Below are positions 7,351-16,281 of a DNA stretch of 54,196 nucleotides, in pieces. A program made the translations under genes and the position numbers. The notes below the pieces were generated by a model. That model was given only the letters and a program-made list of their open reading frames with translations. It did not search any database and was not told the origin of the DNA. Each line of letters opens with the position of its first letter. The stretch's first letter is position 1. Source of the DNA: Verrucomicrobiota bacterium (GTDB taxonomy: Bacteria; Verrucomicrobiota; Verrucomicrobiia; Opitutales; Opitutaceae); contig JAEWKR010000036.1 in the NCBI GenBank assembly GCA_023457715.1, forward strand, positions 1-54,196, read 5' to 3'.

Positions 7351-9126
7351 TCAGAACGGCCACACCCTTGGCACGAGGTACACCGCGATCGCAAAGATCA
7401 CGATGACGAGCGGTGCGCCGACCTTCACAAAATCGAAAAAGCGGTACCGGCCCGGGCCGTACACCATCAGGCAGGCGGGTTCGAGCGGCGTAAGATAGGA
7501 GCAGCTGGCGGCCACGGCGATGCCCATCACGAAGGTGCGGGGGTTCACGCCCAGTGTGAGCGCGGTGTGGATCGCAATCGGCACGATCACCGCGGCCGCT
7601 GCCTGGTTCGACATGGGCTGGGTGAGCAGGACGGTGAGAATGAAGAAGCCCGCGAGAATCCATCGCGGCGAGAGGTCCGTCGTCAGTGAGGTGATCTGCT
7701 CGGCGAGATACTTCGCCGTCCCGGTCTGCGACATGGCCTGGCCGAGGGCGAGCATGCACGCGATGAGGATGATCACGCGCCAGTCGACATCGCGGTACGC
7801 ATCGCCCGGGGCAATGCAACGAGTGGCGAGGATCGCAAAAGCGCCGAGCATCACCGCCACCGCGAGGGGAAAGACGTTCGTTGCCGCCAGGGCCAGGGCG
7901 AGGACGAAAATGGCCATGGCCCGCCAGGCCTTCGGGCGCTTGCCGGTCACTTCGTTGACGGCGTGCAGCACACTGACCAGCCCGTCGCTCGCCATCCGCG
8001 CGATGCCGGCCATCCGACCCTGGATCAGGAGGACGTCGCCGACCCGCAGGGACACATGGGCCAGTTTCGCGAGGATGTTGCGGCCATGCCGGTTCAGGCC
8101 CAGGACCTGCGCGCCGTAATGCTCCCGGACGGCCACGTCGCGCAAGGTGCGTCCGGCCAGCCGCGAACCGGGCACCACCAGGGCCTCGACCAGCGCGGCA
8201 TCCTCCGTCTTCAAGTCGGGATCGGAGAGTTCGAGGTCGGCCCGGATCTCCAGCCCCGCGGTGTCCTTGATCTGCAGCACATCGCTGCGGGCGCCTTCCA
8301 CCAGCAGCATGTCGCCGGGTTCGATCTTCATATGCGCCCGCGGCAGCAGGTAGCGGTTGCGCTCGCGCACCACCCGGATGACGGAGAGGTCCATGTCGCG
8401 ACCGAACCCGGAGCCTTCGAGTGTCTTCCCGACCAGCGGCGACGTCGGCAGCACGACCGCCTCGGTGATGTAGGAACGCAATCCGAACTGCTCCACCAGT
8501 CCCGGCACTGGCGCCCGGCTCGAAACCATCCGCCGGCCGATGAAAAACATGTAGAGCAGGCCGGCGACGGCGACGGGGACGCCCACGGGAGACATTTCAA
8601 AGATGCCCATCGGCTCCAGGCCCGCGTTGGTCATGAGCCCGCTCACCACCAGATTGGTCGAGGTGCTGATCAACGTGACGGAACTCGTGAGGATGGATGC
8701 GAACGCGACCGGCATCAGCAGGCACGAGGGCGACATCTTGGCCTTGCTGGCGACGCCGAGTACGACCGGCAGAAAGAAGGCGGCGGCGGCAGTGTTGCTG
8801 ATGAACGCGCTCAACGTCGCGCAACTCACCATGATCACGGCGAGCAGCACGGTGGGGTTGTTGCCGGCGTGGCGGAGAATCGCGCGGCCGACCAGATCGA
8901 CCACGCCGGTCTTGATGAGCGCGGTCGTCATGATCAACAGCCCGAGGATCATGATGACGGTGTCGCTCCCGAAGCCGGCGAATGCCTGGGCCGGTTTGAG
9001 CAGTCCGGTGAGAATCAACGCCAGCAGCAGGCCGAGCGCGACCACATCGCTGGGCACCCATTCGAACGAAAAAAAGAGCAGCGCCACCAGGGTAAGTCCT
9101 AGGAGGAGCGCGATCTCGGGTGTCAC
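7351..9126 (-). CDS. SLC13-type anion permease with two RCK_C domains
   Basis: The protein has 591 residues from a GTG start at 9126. The N-terminal half (about 1-210) has six or so hydrophobic helices, the middle (about 215-370) holds two TrkA-C/RCK_C-like beta-rich domains (GSGFGRDMDLSVIRVVRE and LRDVAVREHYGAQVLGLNR, each ending in a GD.LL..G strand), and about 400-591 is again membrane. This membrane-RCK-RCK-membrane order is typical of a prokaryotic SLC13/DASS subgroup that moves divalent anions such as sulfate or dicarboxylates with sodium. The substrate is not predictable. A GGAGG lies only one base before the GTG, too close to be a normal ribosome site. It is divergent from the cheX-cheY pair. 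Confidence 0.88.
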   Translation of the reverse strand: MTPEIALLLGLTLVALLFFSFEWVPSDVVALGLLLALILTGLLKPAQAFAGFGSDTVIMILGLLIMTTALIKTGVVDLVGRAILRHAGNNPTVLLAVIMVSCATLSAFISNTAAAAFFLPVVLGVASKAKMSPSCLLMPVAFASILTSSVTLISTSTNLVVSGLMTNAGLEPMGIFEMSPVGVPVAVAGLLYMFFIGRRMVSSRAPVPGLVEQFGLRSYITEAVVLPTSPLVGKTLEGSGFGRDMDLSVIRVVRERNRYLLPRAHMKIEPGDMLLVEGARSDVLQIKDTAGLEIRADLELSDPDLKTEDAALVEALVVPGSRLAGRTLRDVAVREHYGAQVLGLNRHGRNILAKLAHVSLRVGDVLLIQGRMAGIARMASDGLVSVLHAVNEVTGKRPKAWRAMAIFVLALALAATNVFPLAVAVMLGAFAILATRCIAPGDAYRDVDWRVIILIACMLALGQAMSQTGTAKYLAEQITSLTTDLSPRWILAGFFILTVLLTQPMSNQAAAAVIVPIAIHTALTLGVNPRTFVMGIAVAASCSYLTPLEPACLMVYGPGRYRFFDFVKVGAPLVIVIFAIAVYLVPRVWPF

Positions 9127-9314
9127 GCCTCCATGGTGCGGTTGGGCGCGCGCCGGTTCCGCTCAGCCGGAGGGGGCGCCGGTTACGGCCAATTGCTTGC
9201 GCCAGGGGCTGCCGGAGGCGTCGGCCATTAGTATTCACGACCTCCTGCTCAAGATAACTTCACGCCCCGAATCGCTGCACTTTCCCCTCTTCCCGATCCC
9301 GAAATGAGCCGAAT

Positions 9315-9320
9315 AGGAGG
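9315..9320 (+). promoter_or_regulatory. Strong Shine-Dalgarno site of cheX
   Basis: AGGAGG is placed six bases before ATG 9327. It is the only textbook ribosome binding site I found in the window and fixes the cheX start; most other genes here lack one. Confidence 0.85.
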
Positions 9321-9326
9321 ACTCCG

Positions 9327-9839
9327 ATGCCTCCTCCGCCGGTCGAGATTTCCGACGCCCAAATCGAGCGCGCTATTCAAAAAAGCGTGGGCGAAGTACT
9401 TAGCACAATGGCAGGGGAAAAGGTCGAGTTTGTCGGCCGCACGCCCAATCCGCCCCTGCACTCGCGGCCCGATATTGCCGGCTCGCACATCGTGGCGTCG
9501 GTCGGGTTCATCGGCGACCTGGAAGGAATCATCAACACCCACTTCGACGACAACGTGGCGCTGAAGATTTCCTCGAAGATGCTCGGGATGTCCGAGGCCG
9601 AAGTGACCTCCAGCGGGGTGTTGACCGATTCGATGGGTGAACTCGCCAACATGATCACCGGTGTCTTCAAGAACTCGCTGGTGGAGGCTGGCTACGTGTG
9701 CAAGTTGACCCTCCCGTCGATCATCCGGGGTTCCGATTTCCACGTTGATCACGCGCTGAAGTCAGGCCGCCGTTACATCTTCAATTTCCAGTGCCTGGGC
9801 CACGCGATCGTGACCGACATCATCATGGAGCAAGACTAA
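9327..9839 (+). CDS. cheX: CheX/CheC-family chemotaxis phosphatase-like protein
   Basis: The protein has 170 residues and no signal peptide. It carries the CheC/FliY/CheX signature of Glu and Asn on one helix, DSMGELANMITG, the motif that dephosphorylates CheY. The upstream region SHIVASVGFIGDLEG is the usual beta-sheet, and there is one signature helix as in CheX rather than two as in CheC. It overlaps the same transcription unit as the CheY-like gene, one base apart, so the pair probably works as response regulator and phosphatase. No kinase, receptor or flagellar gene is nearby. The start is fixed by AGGAGG at 9315. Confidence 0.88.
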   Translation: MPPPPVEISDAQIERAIQKSVGEVLSTMAGEKVEFVGRTPNPPLHSRPDIAGSHIVASVGFIGDLEGIINTHFDDNVALKISSKMLGMSEAEVTSSGVLTDSMGELANMITGVFKNSLVEAGYVCKLTLPSIIRGSDFHVDHALKSGRRYIFNFQCLGHAIVTDIIMEQD

Positions 9840-9840
9840 C

Positions 9841-10224
9841 ATGCCGCTGAAGATTCTCACCGTGGACGACTCCAAGACCGTCCGGATCATCATTCGCAAC
9901 GCCTTCAAGCGTTTCGATTGCGAAGTCATCGAAGCGGGTCACGGCATCGAAGGCCTGGAAAAGGCCAAGTCGAAGCCCGATCTCGTGCTCCTCGACATCA
10001 CGATGCCGGTGATGGACGGCCTGGAGATGCTGCAACGGCTGCGCGCCGATGGCGCCACCAGCGGCATTCCCGTGATCATGCTGACGGCGGAAGGTCAGAA
10101 AACGACGGCCGAGCAGGCGTCGGCGCTGGGCAGCAGAGGCTATCTGGTGAAGCCGTTCACCAACGAGACCTTGATCGAGCACGTGTCGAAGATCGTTGCG
10201 CTGCAGGAAAAGCCGGCCGCCTGA
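9841..10224 (+). CDS. CheY-like single-domain response regulator
   Basis: The protein is a stand-alone receiver of 127 residues. All active-site residues are present: Asp9-Asp10, the phosphoacceptor Asp52 in LLDITMP, Thr82 in LTAEG and Lys104 in YLVKPF. There is no output domain, so it acts by binding another protein. One base separates it from the cheX stop, which implies translational coupling. The helix after Thr82 reads AEGQKTTAEQASALGSRG, as in CheY-like proteins of the PilH/CheY type. The partner kinase is not in the window; the hybrid kinase at 35.5-37.9 kb has its own receiver. Confidence 0.92.
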   Translation: MPLKILTVDDSKTVRIIIRNAFKRFDCEVIEAGHGIEGLEKAKSKPDLVLLDITMPVMDGLEMLQRLRADGATSGIPVIMLTAEGQKTTAEQASALGSRGYLVKPFTNETLIEHVSKIVALQEKPAA

Positions 10225-10285
10225 CCCGTAGCGCCGGCTCCAGCCGGTATCAGAGGTGGCTGAACCCGTAGCGCCGGCTTCAGCT
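10224..10285. repeat. Two copies of ACCCGTAGCGCCGGCTTCAG
   Basis: The 25-base unit ACCCGTAGCGCCGGCT(C/T)CAGC occurs at 10224 and 10264, and a related copy lies at 29719. The core CCGGCTTCAGCCGG is a small hairpin. The second copy runs into the stop of the minus-strand gene at 10284. It behaves like a REP-type palindrome; no coding potential. Confidence 0.75.
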
Positions 10286-10739
10286 ATCCCTGTCCGCCCT
10301 TGAGCACGACGACGTGGTCGATCCCGTGGGTCTCGAACTCGCGCCAGTAGGCTTCCTCGAGCGCCGCCATGCGGTCGCCTTCCTCATCGGTGAGCTCCGG
10401 ACTCAGTTTGGTCGCGCCGAGTTCGTTCTTCAGGTCGCGTTCCGCCAGCCGCCACGCCAGTTCGCTCCAGAAGGCGTCCTCGACAAACGCGTCGAGCTTC
10501 TCGCGGGCCGGACTTTCCTCGGTCAGCGTCTCGCTGGGGAAGAGCTGGCCGTTGACGTCGGCTTCGACGAGTTGACCCACGCCAAAGGTCTCCGCCAGGC
10601 CAAACGCCTTCTGCGCGATGTCGGCATAGCGCTGCGGCATTGTGCCAGGTTCCTGCGGGCGGTTGCCTGCCACCCACAGTCCGAGATGAACCAGCTCCAG
10701 GAGCCGGGCGTATTCCTTGGGATTGAACGAGACTTTCAT
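10284..10739 (-). CDS. Conserved hypothetical protein
   Basis: The protein has 151 residues, is acidic and largely alpha-helical, with no signal peptide or membrane segment. It begins MKVSFNPKEYARLLELVHLG and contains an Asp/Glu-rich middle (VEDAFWSELAWRLAERDL) and ends FETHGIDHVVVLKGGQG. I do not recognise the family. The codon pattern is normal for the window and the start is clear, so it is likely real. It is downstream of the DegP gene on the same strand, but a 139-base repeat hairpin separates them. Confidence 0.7.
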   Translation of the reverse strand: MKVSFNPKEYARLLELVHLGLWVAGNRPQEPGTMPQRYADIAQKAFGLAETFGVGQLVEADVNGQLFPSETLTEESPAREKLDAFVEDAFWSELAWRLAERDLKNELGATKLSPELTDEEGDRMAALEEAYWREFETHGIDHVVVLKGGQG

Positions 10740-10740
10740 G

Positions 10741-10878
<138 letters not shown>

Positions 10879-10905
<27 letters not shown>

Positions 10906-12612
10906 CTCGTCGATGACGATGAACCGAGTACCGCCGGCGCGCCAGATCAGGACCATGACTTTCGGGCCCTTGATCTCCTCGCTCAACTTCACGGCCGTGT
11001 CTGCGTCCGGCGTGGGCCGGCGGTTCAGCTCCATGATCACGTCGCCTTCGCGCAGGCCCTGCTGCGCCGACGGGCTGTCAGGCTCGATCGACTGAACCAC
11101 GGCTCCCTTGATGCGGGCCGGAATCTGCAGCTCGTCGCGTACCTCGGGCGTGATGTCGCCGACCGTGACGCCGTTCAGCACGCCCTCGTCGCTCTTCTCG
11201 GCCGGGTTGTCGTCATCGCCGCCACCAGGCCCGCGATTGGGGCGCAGACCCAGTTTCGCCTTCACCGTGCCGGTCTTGCCGTCGCGCAGGTACGTGACCG
11301 TCACCTCCGTGTCGGGCATGAACTGGGTCACGACCAGCTGGAGGTGACTCGGGTGCCGGATTTCGGTGTCGTTGATCTTCAGAATGACGTCGCCCGCCTT
11401 CAGGCCGGCTTTGTCCGCGGGGCTGTCGACGGTGACCTCGTTGATCAGCGCCCCCTTCTCGGCGTTGAACTGCGCGCCGATTTCCTCGGTGAGGTCCTGC
11501 GTGGAAACGCCCAGGAACCCGCGATCGACGCGTCCTTTGCTGACGATCTGCTCGGCAGCGAAGCGTACGAGATTGATGGGTATGGCCAGACCGACGCCAT
11601 TGAAGCTGCCGGTGGCGCTGAGAATCGCGGTGTTGATGCCGACCACACGGCCATCGCTGTCGATCAGTGCGCCGCCGGAATTGCCGGGGTTGATGGCGGC
11701 ATCGGTCTGGATGAAGTCCTCCAGCTGTTCGATGCCCAGCTGCCCGCGGCCGAGCGCGCTGACGATCCCGCGGCTCACCGACTGGCCGATGCCGAACGGA
11801 TTGCCGATGGCGAGCACCACGTCGCCCACCTGCAGCTGGTCGCTGTTGCCGAGCGTGGCGGGCACGAGCGCGCCCTTCGGTTCAATCTTCAGGACGGCGA
11901 TGTCCGTGGCCGAATCGCGACCGACGACCGTGGCCTCGTACTTTTTCGGGGATTCGCCGATCGAGACGGTGACGTCATCGGCGCCTTCCACCACGTGATT
12001 GTTGGTCAGGATGTAGCCGTCGGCCGAGATGATCACACCTGACCCGAGGCCGCGTTCCTGGCGGTCCGGCAGCCGTCCGCCGCGGGGGCCACCACCGCGC
12101 GGGACATTGCGATGCCCGGGAATTTCGAAGAACCGGCGGAAGTTGGGATCGTTCAGAAACGGGGTGAGGTCCGGGCCCTGCACTTTCTTGTTGGAGTACA
12201 CGTAGACCACGCTGGCGGCGGTCTTGCGGATCACCGGCGCGTAGCTGACGCGGTCCGGCGCCTCGCGGTTGATCTGCCGACTGTCCACCTGCAGTTTGAG
12301 CGGGGACCGGCTGACCGGCTTTTTCGGCGCCGGGTCCGACTTCTCTGCCGGGTCCCGCGGTGTCGCCGGCTCCGTCCGGGTGCTGCGCTTTTCGTCGGCT
12401 TTGTCGGCGGCCGGCGGGGTCTTTTTCTCCGCGTCCTGCTTGGCCTGATCCGCTTCCGGCACAATGACTTTGCCCGGTTCGACCGGGCGCGACGGATCGG
12501 CGGAGGGGGCCGTCTTTTCATCGATCAGGGCGTCTGAGCCCGATGCAAGCGGAGCCAGCACGAGTGCAAGCCCGGCGAAGGCAAAAAGAGAGAAGCGGCG
12601 CGGGAAGTTCAT
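10879..12612 (-). CDS. DegP/HtrA-type periplasmic serine protease
   Basis: From ATG 12612 the protein has 577 residues; the frame is open to 12864 but that extension is translated repeat. Residues 1-25 are a signal peptide. Residues about 30-130 are a low-complexity Pro/Lys/Asp/Glu linker. The trypsin-like domain has the triad His206 (TNNHVVEG), Asp237 (SATDIAVLK) and Ser312 (NPGNSGGAL), with the spacing of E. coli DegP. Two PDZ domains follow (about 370-460 and 475-570). It should degrade or refold misfolded proteins in the periplasm. The protein ends in KGKGKGK, encoded by the GGGAAA repeat, and its TGA is also in the repeat. The family assignment is secure; which of DegP, DegQ or DegS it replaces is open. 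Confidence 0.93.
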
Positions 12613-12765
12613 AAGGTTCGGCAGACGAGTCGCAGACGCTGAGTGCGGGGGCCGGTTCCGCGTGGGCGGCAGCACCAGCGCAAGTGTCTGCGGGCTCATC
12701 ACGTACCTACGCGGCTGGCCCTGAAAAGCAAACGCGGGGGAGCCCGTCCCGGGAGCGCAGGAAAG

Positions 12766-12880
12766 CGGTCTCCCCGGCCCGCCCGCCGAAAAACCAAGGC
12801 AGGAGAAAGAGAAAAGATTCTGCAGGACCAGAACCCAAAACCTAAAACGAAACCCAAAACCCAAAACCCAAAATTCAACA
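12766..12880 (+). repeat. Dispersed GGAGAAAGAG element plus AAAACCC repeats
   Basis: Positions 12792-12826 repeat ACCAAGGCAGGAGAAAGAGA and GATTCTG seen at 4834, 24892 and 41390, preceded by a Cys-codon-free GC stretch CCCCGGCCCGCCCGCC. Units of AAAACCC (period 7) continue to 12878. It lies between DegP and the four-helix gene and encodes nothing. Confidence 0.8.
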
Positions 12881-12964
12881 AAACCAATCCGACGGGAGCA
12901 GCCGGGACGAGCGGCGGATGGGAGGCGGTCGCGCGCGCCGGTCCCAGGCTGCTCCCGCGGAAAA

Positions 12965-13438
12965 TCAGGAGGTCGCGTACGGGGTGCGTTCGTGCAGCTG
13001 GCGCACCCGTCGGTAGGCGGTCTGGGCGAGTTCGTTGTGCTCCTCGAAAAGTTTGCGGGTGGCCGCGTCGATATCCGGCTCCTTCAGCGCCTGCTGGTGC
13101 GCCGCCACCACGATCGACTCGCCGCGCTCCACTTCGGCGAGGATGCCCTCGTTGGGATTGCCGTCGCTTTGCGCCCGCAACTGCATCCACGCCCGATGCA
13201 GCGCGGCCATGCCGCTCGGCGGTACGTCGGGATCGCCACGGAAGTCACGAATGCGTTTCTCCAATGCCTCGACCATCTTACGTCGCTGTTTGAGATAGGG
13301 CTCCAGCTCCCGCCAGAGGGTGGGGTCGGGGACGTTGCGCTCGGCGACGGCCAGGCCCTCCGCGCTTTCCTTGGTGATCCGCAACAGAGTATGGAGGATT
13401 TCCAGCGCGCGATCGTCGGAGGTCGTCATGTCCCCCAT
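12965..13438 (-). CDS. PA2169-like four-helix-bundle protein (DUF2383)
   Basis: From ATG 13438 it has 157 residues; ATG 13429 (MTTSDD) is an alternative, and the open frame to 13474 is unlikely to be used. It is wholly helical, with conserved pieces ALEILHTLLRITKESAEGLA, GMAALHRAWMQLRAQ and VERGESIVVAAHQQAL, matching the PA2169/DUF2383 ferritin-like bundle family. The family's biochemical role is not established; members are often linked to stress or sporulation-like conditions. It is divergent from the glycyl-tRNA synthetase gene. Confidence 0.75.
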   Translation of the reverse strand: MGDMTTSDDRALEILHTLLRITKESAEGLAVAERNVPDPTLWRELEPYLKQRRKMVEALEKRIRDFRGDPDVPPSGMAALHRAWMQLRAQSDGNPNEGILAEVERGESIVVAAHQQALKEPDIDAATRKLFEEHNELAQTAYRRVRQLHERTPYATS

Positions 13439-13483
13439 AGATTCGCGGGGACGGGAGTTGTTCGCCTCTGCCAAGACTTGGAG

Positions 13484-13700
13484 GCCAGGGACGAGGGACC
13501 TGGGACCTCACGCTGTTCAGCCCGACGCTTCACCCGCGTCGGGCTTTTTGTGGGGGCGGAGTCACCGAACCGGCCATCCGCCTCGTGCTCGTGCTCGTGA
13601 TCGGCGGGCGGTCGGAAGATCACGATCCCGATCACGAACATGAGCACGAGCAGGCGACCACGGCAGGAATCCGTCTTGGTCCCTCGTCTCTCGTCTGCGG
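13484..13700. repeat. Nested inverted repeats (GGGACGA outside, CTCGTG inside)
   Basis: The inner pair is CTCGTG hexamers at 13581-13604 against their complement at 13628-13654. The outer pair is GGGACGAGGGACC at about 13493-13510 against GGTCCCTCGTC at about 13678-13690. Together they fill most of the 316-base gap 13439-13754 upstream of the glycyl-tRNA synthetase gene; the orphan terminator at 13519 lies between the two left arms. Confidence 0.8.
13519..13549 (+). terminator. Orphan Rho-independent terminator in the glyQS leader region
   Basis: The stem AGCCCGACGC/GCGTCGGGCT, with a seven-base loop, is followed by TTTTTG on the plus strand. No plus-strand gene precedes it: the gene to its left is on the minus strand. 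It would end a short transcript starting at 13440-13510 or act as an attenuator ahead of ATG 13755. Confidence 0.7.
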
Positions 13701-13754
13701 CTCGCTGTTTTTCGCCTTTCCGGCCCGGAGCTTAGCCGCTAATCCTCCCTTCTT

Positions 13755-15281
13755 ATGTCCGCAGAATCCTCCGCTTCCGCCGTCACCATGGATGCCATCG
13801 TCGCGTTGTCGAAACGTCGCGGCTTCATCTTTCAATCGTCCGAAATTTACGGCGGGCTCAACGGCTTCTTCGACTACGGCCCCCTGGGCGTGGAGTTGAA
13901 GAAGAACATCCGGGACTGCTGGTGGAACGACATGGTGCGCCGCCGCGACGACGTGGTGGGCATCGAAACGTCGATCATCATGCATCCCAAGGTCTGGGAT
14001 GCCTCGGGGCACGTCGCCGGCTTCACCGACCCGCTCGTTGACTGCAAGACCTCGAAACAGCGTTTTCGGGCGGATCAGCTCTTCTTCGCGCCCGTCGTGG
14101 TCGACGGCGCCACCGTGGGCTATGTTTCCGCGCTGGAAAGCGAGCGGACGGTCGCGGAACTCCAGGAGGCCGCGGAGTCGTTCAAGCGCAAGAAGGCGAT
14201 CCAGGGCAAACTGGAGCCCGTCGTCGCCCGCGACATGACGGAGGCGAAGCCCGAGGAGGTGGCGTTGATCCCGTCTCCCGCCACGGGTGAGCCGGGGAGC
14301 CTGACGCCCCCCCGGGCTTTCAACATGATGTTCGAGACCTACGTCGGCGCGCTGCGCGACGAGTCGGGTCGCTCCTATCTGCGTCCGGAAACGGCGCAGG
14401 GCATGTTCGTCGATTTCCGGAATGTGACGGACACGGGCCGCGTGAAGCTGCCCTTCGGCATCGCCCAGATCGGCAAGTCCTTCCGCAACGAGATCACGCC
14501 CCGCAACTTCATCTTCCGCTCCCGCGAGTTCGAGCAGATGGAGATGGAGTACTTTATCCACCCCGACGCCGACTGGCTGAAGTGCCACGAGGAGTGGCTG
14601 CAATGGTGCCGCGATTGGCTGAAGTCGATCGGCCTGCCCGAGAGCCGGATGTCGCTGCACGAGCACCCGAAGGAAAAGCTGGCGTTCTATTCGCGTCGCA
14701 CGGTCGACATCATGTTCGAGTACCCGTTCGGCGTGCAGGAACTCTGGGGCATCGCGGCGCGCAGCGATTACGATCTCCAGCAGCACCAGAAGTTCAGCGG
14801 CGTGCCGCAGACGTATTTCGACGAGGCGACGAAGCAGAAGGTCGTCCCGCACGTGATCGAGCCCGCGGTGGGCGTCGATCGCATCCTCCTGGCCGTCCTC
14901 TGCGCCGGTTACGCCGAGGAGGAGGTGAAGGACGAGAAGGGCAACGTGGAGAAGCGCACCGTGCTGCGGCTGTCCCCGCGCATCGCCCCGGTGAAGGTCG
15001 CCGTCCTCCCGCTGCTGAAGAACAAGGAGGCGCTGGTGGGCCGCGCGCAGGAACTCTACGCCAAGCTCAAGCGGAAGTATGCCGCCTTCTACGACGAGGC
15101 CGGCGCGATCGGCCGCCGGTATCGCCGTCAGGACGAGATCGGCACCCCGTGGTGCGTGACCATCGACTTCGACACGATCGAGAAGGACGGCACGTTCACC
15201 CTGCGCGAGCGCGATTCGATGACGCAGCGCCGGATCAACGAAGCCGAGTTGTTTGCGCTCCTCGACGAGCACGTGTACTGA
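13755..15281 (+). CDS. glyQS: Glycyl-tRNA synthetase, alpha2 type
   Basis: The protein has 508 residues and is the single-chain class II enzyme (archaeal/eukaryal-like alpha2), not the alpha2beta2 form. It starts with the substrate-binding segment RGFIFQSSEIYGGLNGFFDY. Class II motifs are present: RPETAQGMFVDF, motif 2 FRNEITPRNFIFRSREFEQ and motif 3 EPAVGVDRILLAVL. A C-terminal anticodon-binding domain (about 400-508) ends in DTIEKDGTFTLRERDSM. It charges tRNA-Gly in the cytoplasm. The ATG at 13755 is the natural start; no ribosome site is seen. Upstream lies a 316-base repeat-rich leader with an orphan terminator. Confidence 0.95.
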   Translation: MSAESSASAVTMDAIVALSKRRGFIFQSSEIYGGLNGFFDYGPLGVELKKNIRDCWWNDMVRRRDDVVGIETSIIMHPKVWDASGHVAGFTDPLVDCKTSKQRFRADQLFFAPVVVDGATVGYVSALESERTVAELQEAAESFKRKKAIQGKLEPVVARDMTEAKPEEVALIPSPATGEPGSLTPPRAFNMMFETYVGALRDESGRSYLRPETAQGMFVDFRNVTDTGRVKLPFGIAQIGKSFRNEITPRNFIFRSREFEQMEMEYFIHPDADWLKCHEEWLQWCRDWLKSIGLPESRMSLHEHPKEKLAFYSRRTVDIMFEYPFGVQELWGIAARSDYDLQQHQKFSGVPQTYFDEATKQKVVPHVIEPAVGVDRILLAVLCAGYAEEEVKDEKGNVEKRTVLRLSPRIAPVKVAVLPLLKNKEALVGRAQELYAKLKRKYAAFYDEAGAIGRRYRRQDEIGTPWCVTIDFDTIEKDGTFTLRERDSMTQRRINEAELFALLDEHVY

Positions 15282-15440
15282 GCGAAATCCCAAAGGTCCA
15301 AACGTCCAAATCCCAAAGAAATTCCAAAACCCAATGCTCAAAGGTGCTGGTAGCACGGGCGTGGCTCCCGCGAGGCGGGTTTGGATTTTGGACCTTGGGA
15401 GCTCTTTGGAGTTTGGACTTTTGTGATTTGGGATTTCTTC
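15282..15440. repeat. Hairpin of CCAAATCC / GGATTTGG-type units
   Basis: AAATCCCAAAGGTCCAAACG-like units at 15284-15330 face TTTGGAGTTTGGACTTTTG-like units at 15372-15437. The centre includes GTAGCACGGGCGTGGCTCCC. It starts just after the glyQS stop and ends just before the GTG of the next gene. A similar hairpin with related units is at 30785-30905. Confidence 0.85.
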
Positions 15441-15446
15441 TAAGCC

Positions 15447-16244
15447 GTGCTTAACCGCCTCGAACGCATCTTCGGCCGCTTCGCCCTGCCCAACCTGGCG
15501 CTCTACATCGTCATCGGCCAGGTGTTCGTGCTCCTGGCGCGGATGCTGAACCTGATCCCGGGCGAACAGCTCGTCTACGTTCCCTTCCTCGTCTTGGAAG
15601 GCGAGTGGTGGCGCGTGTTCAGCTTCCTCTTCCTGGTGCCGATGCCGTCGAGCGCGTTTGGCTATGTGTTCGCCGTGTTCGGCTGGTACCTCTTTTATGT
15701 GATGAGCACGGCGCTGGAGAACTACTGGGGCGTCTTCCGCTTCAACGTCTACTTCCTCCTCAGCTACGTCCTTACCGTCGCGTTTTCGTTTCTCACGCCG
15801 GGCGCACCGGTCACCAATCTGTACATCCTGGGTTCGGTCTTCCTCGCTTTCGCGTTCCTCAATCCGGATTTCGAGCTCCTGCTGTTCTTCGTTCTGCCCC
15901 TGAAGATCAAGTGGCTGGCGCTGCTCACCTGGGTGCTTTACGCGGTGAACTTCTTCCAGGGCGGTTGGGCGCTGCGCCTCCAGATCGCCGCGGCCACGAT
16001 CACGTTCCTCCTCTTTTTCGCCGGGCAGATGGTGCGTGGTTCGCGTCAGAAACGCCGTGTCGCCGCCCAGCAGGCGGAGCGCGCGCGCGAGGAGGCGCAA
16101 CCGCGCCACGTCTGCCACGTGTGCGGCAAGACCGATCTGACCAATCCGGAGCTGGATTTTCGGTACTGCTCGAAGTGCGAGGGCGACCAGTGTTACTGTC
16201 CCGAGCACATCCACAACCACGCCCACGTGGGAAAGGTGGAGTGA
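15447..16244 (+). CDS. Rhomboid-like membrane protein with C-terminal zinc-ribbon
   Basis: The protein has 265 residues from GTG 15447. Residues 1-200 hold about six hydrophobic segments in the layout of the rhomboid/Derlin fold (NLALYIVIGQVFVLL, EWWRVFSFLFL, YWGVFRFNVYFLLSYV, NLYILGSVFLAFAFLNP). I cannot find the catalytic Gly-x-Ser and His of an active rhomboid protease, so a non-catalytic member is likely. A charged linker (about 200-225) leads to a soluble end with CHVCGK, YCSKCEG, CYCPEH and a His-rich tail HIHNHAHV, which looks like a double zinc-binding module. The likely topology places the zinc domain in the cytoplasm. Its function is unknown. Its stop TGA begins a short GTGAAA repeat. 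Confidence 0.7.
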   Translation: MLNRLERIFGRFALPNLALYIVIGQVFVLLARMLNLIPGEQLVYVPFLVLEGEWWRVFSFLFLVPMPSSAFGYVFAVFGWYLFYVMSTALENYWGVFRFNVYFLLSYVLTVAFSFLTPGAPVTNLYILGSVFLAFAFLNPDFELLLFFVLPLKIKWLALLTWVLYAVNFFQGGWALRLQIAAATITFLLFFAGQMVRGSRQKRRVAAQQAERAREEAQPRHVCHVCGKTDLTNPELDFRYCSKCEGDQCYCPEHIHNHAHVGKVE

Positions 16245-16281
16245 AAGGGAGAGTGAAAGTGAACGTGGGGGGGCCGGGGCG

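Noticed and set aside
9190..9240. A sigma-70 promoter for cheX (TTGCTT and TAGTAT)
   Set aside because: The spacing of about 30 bases is far from 17.
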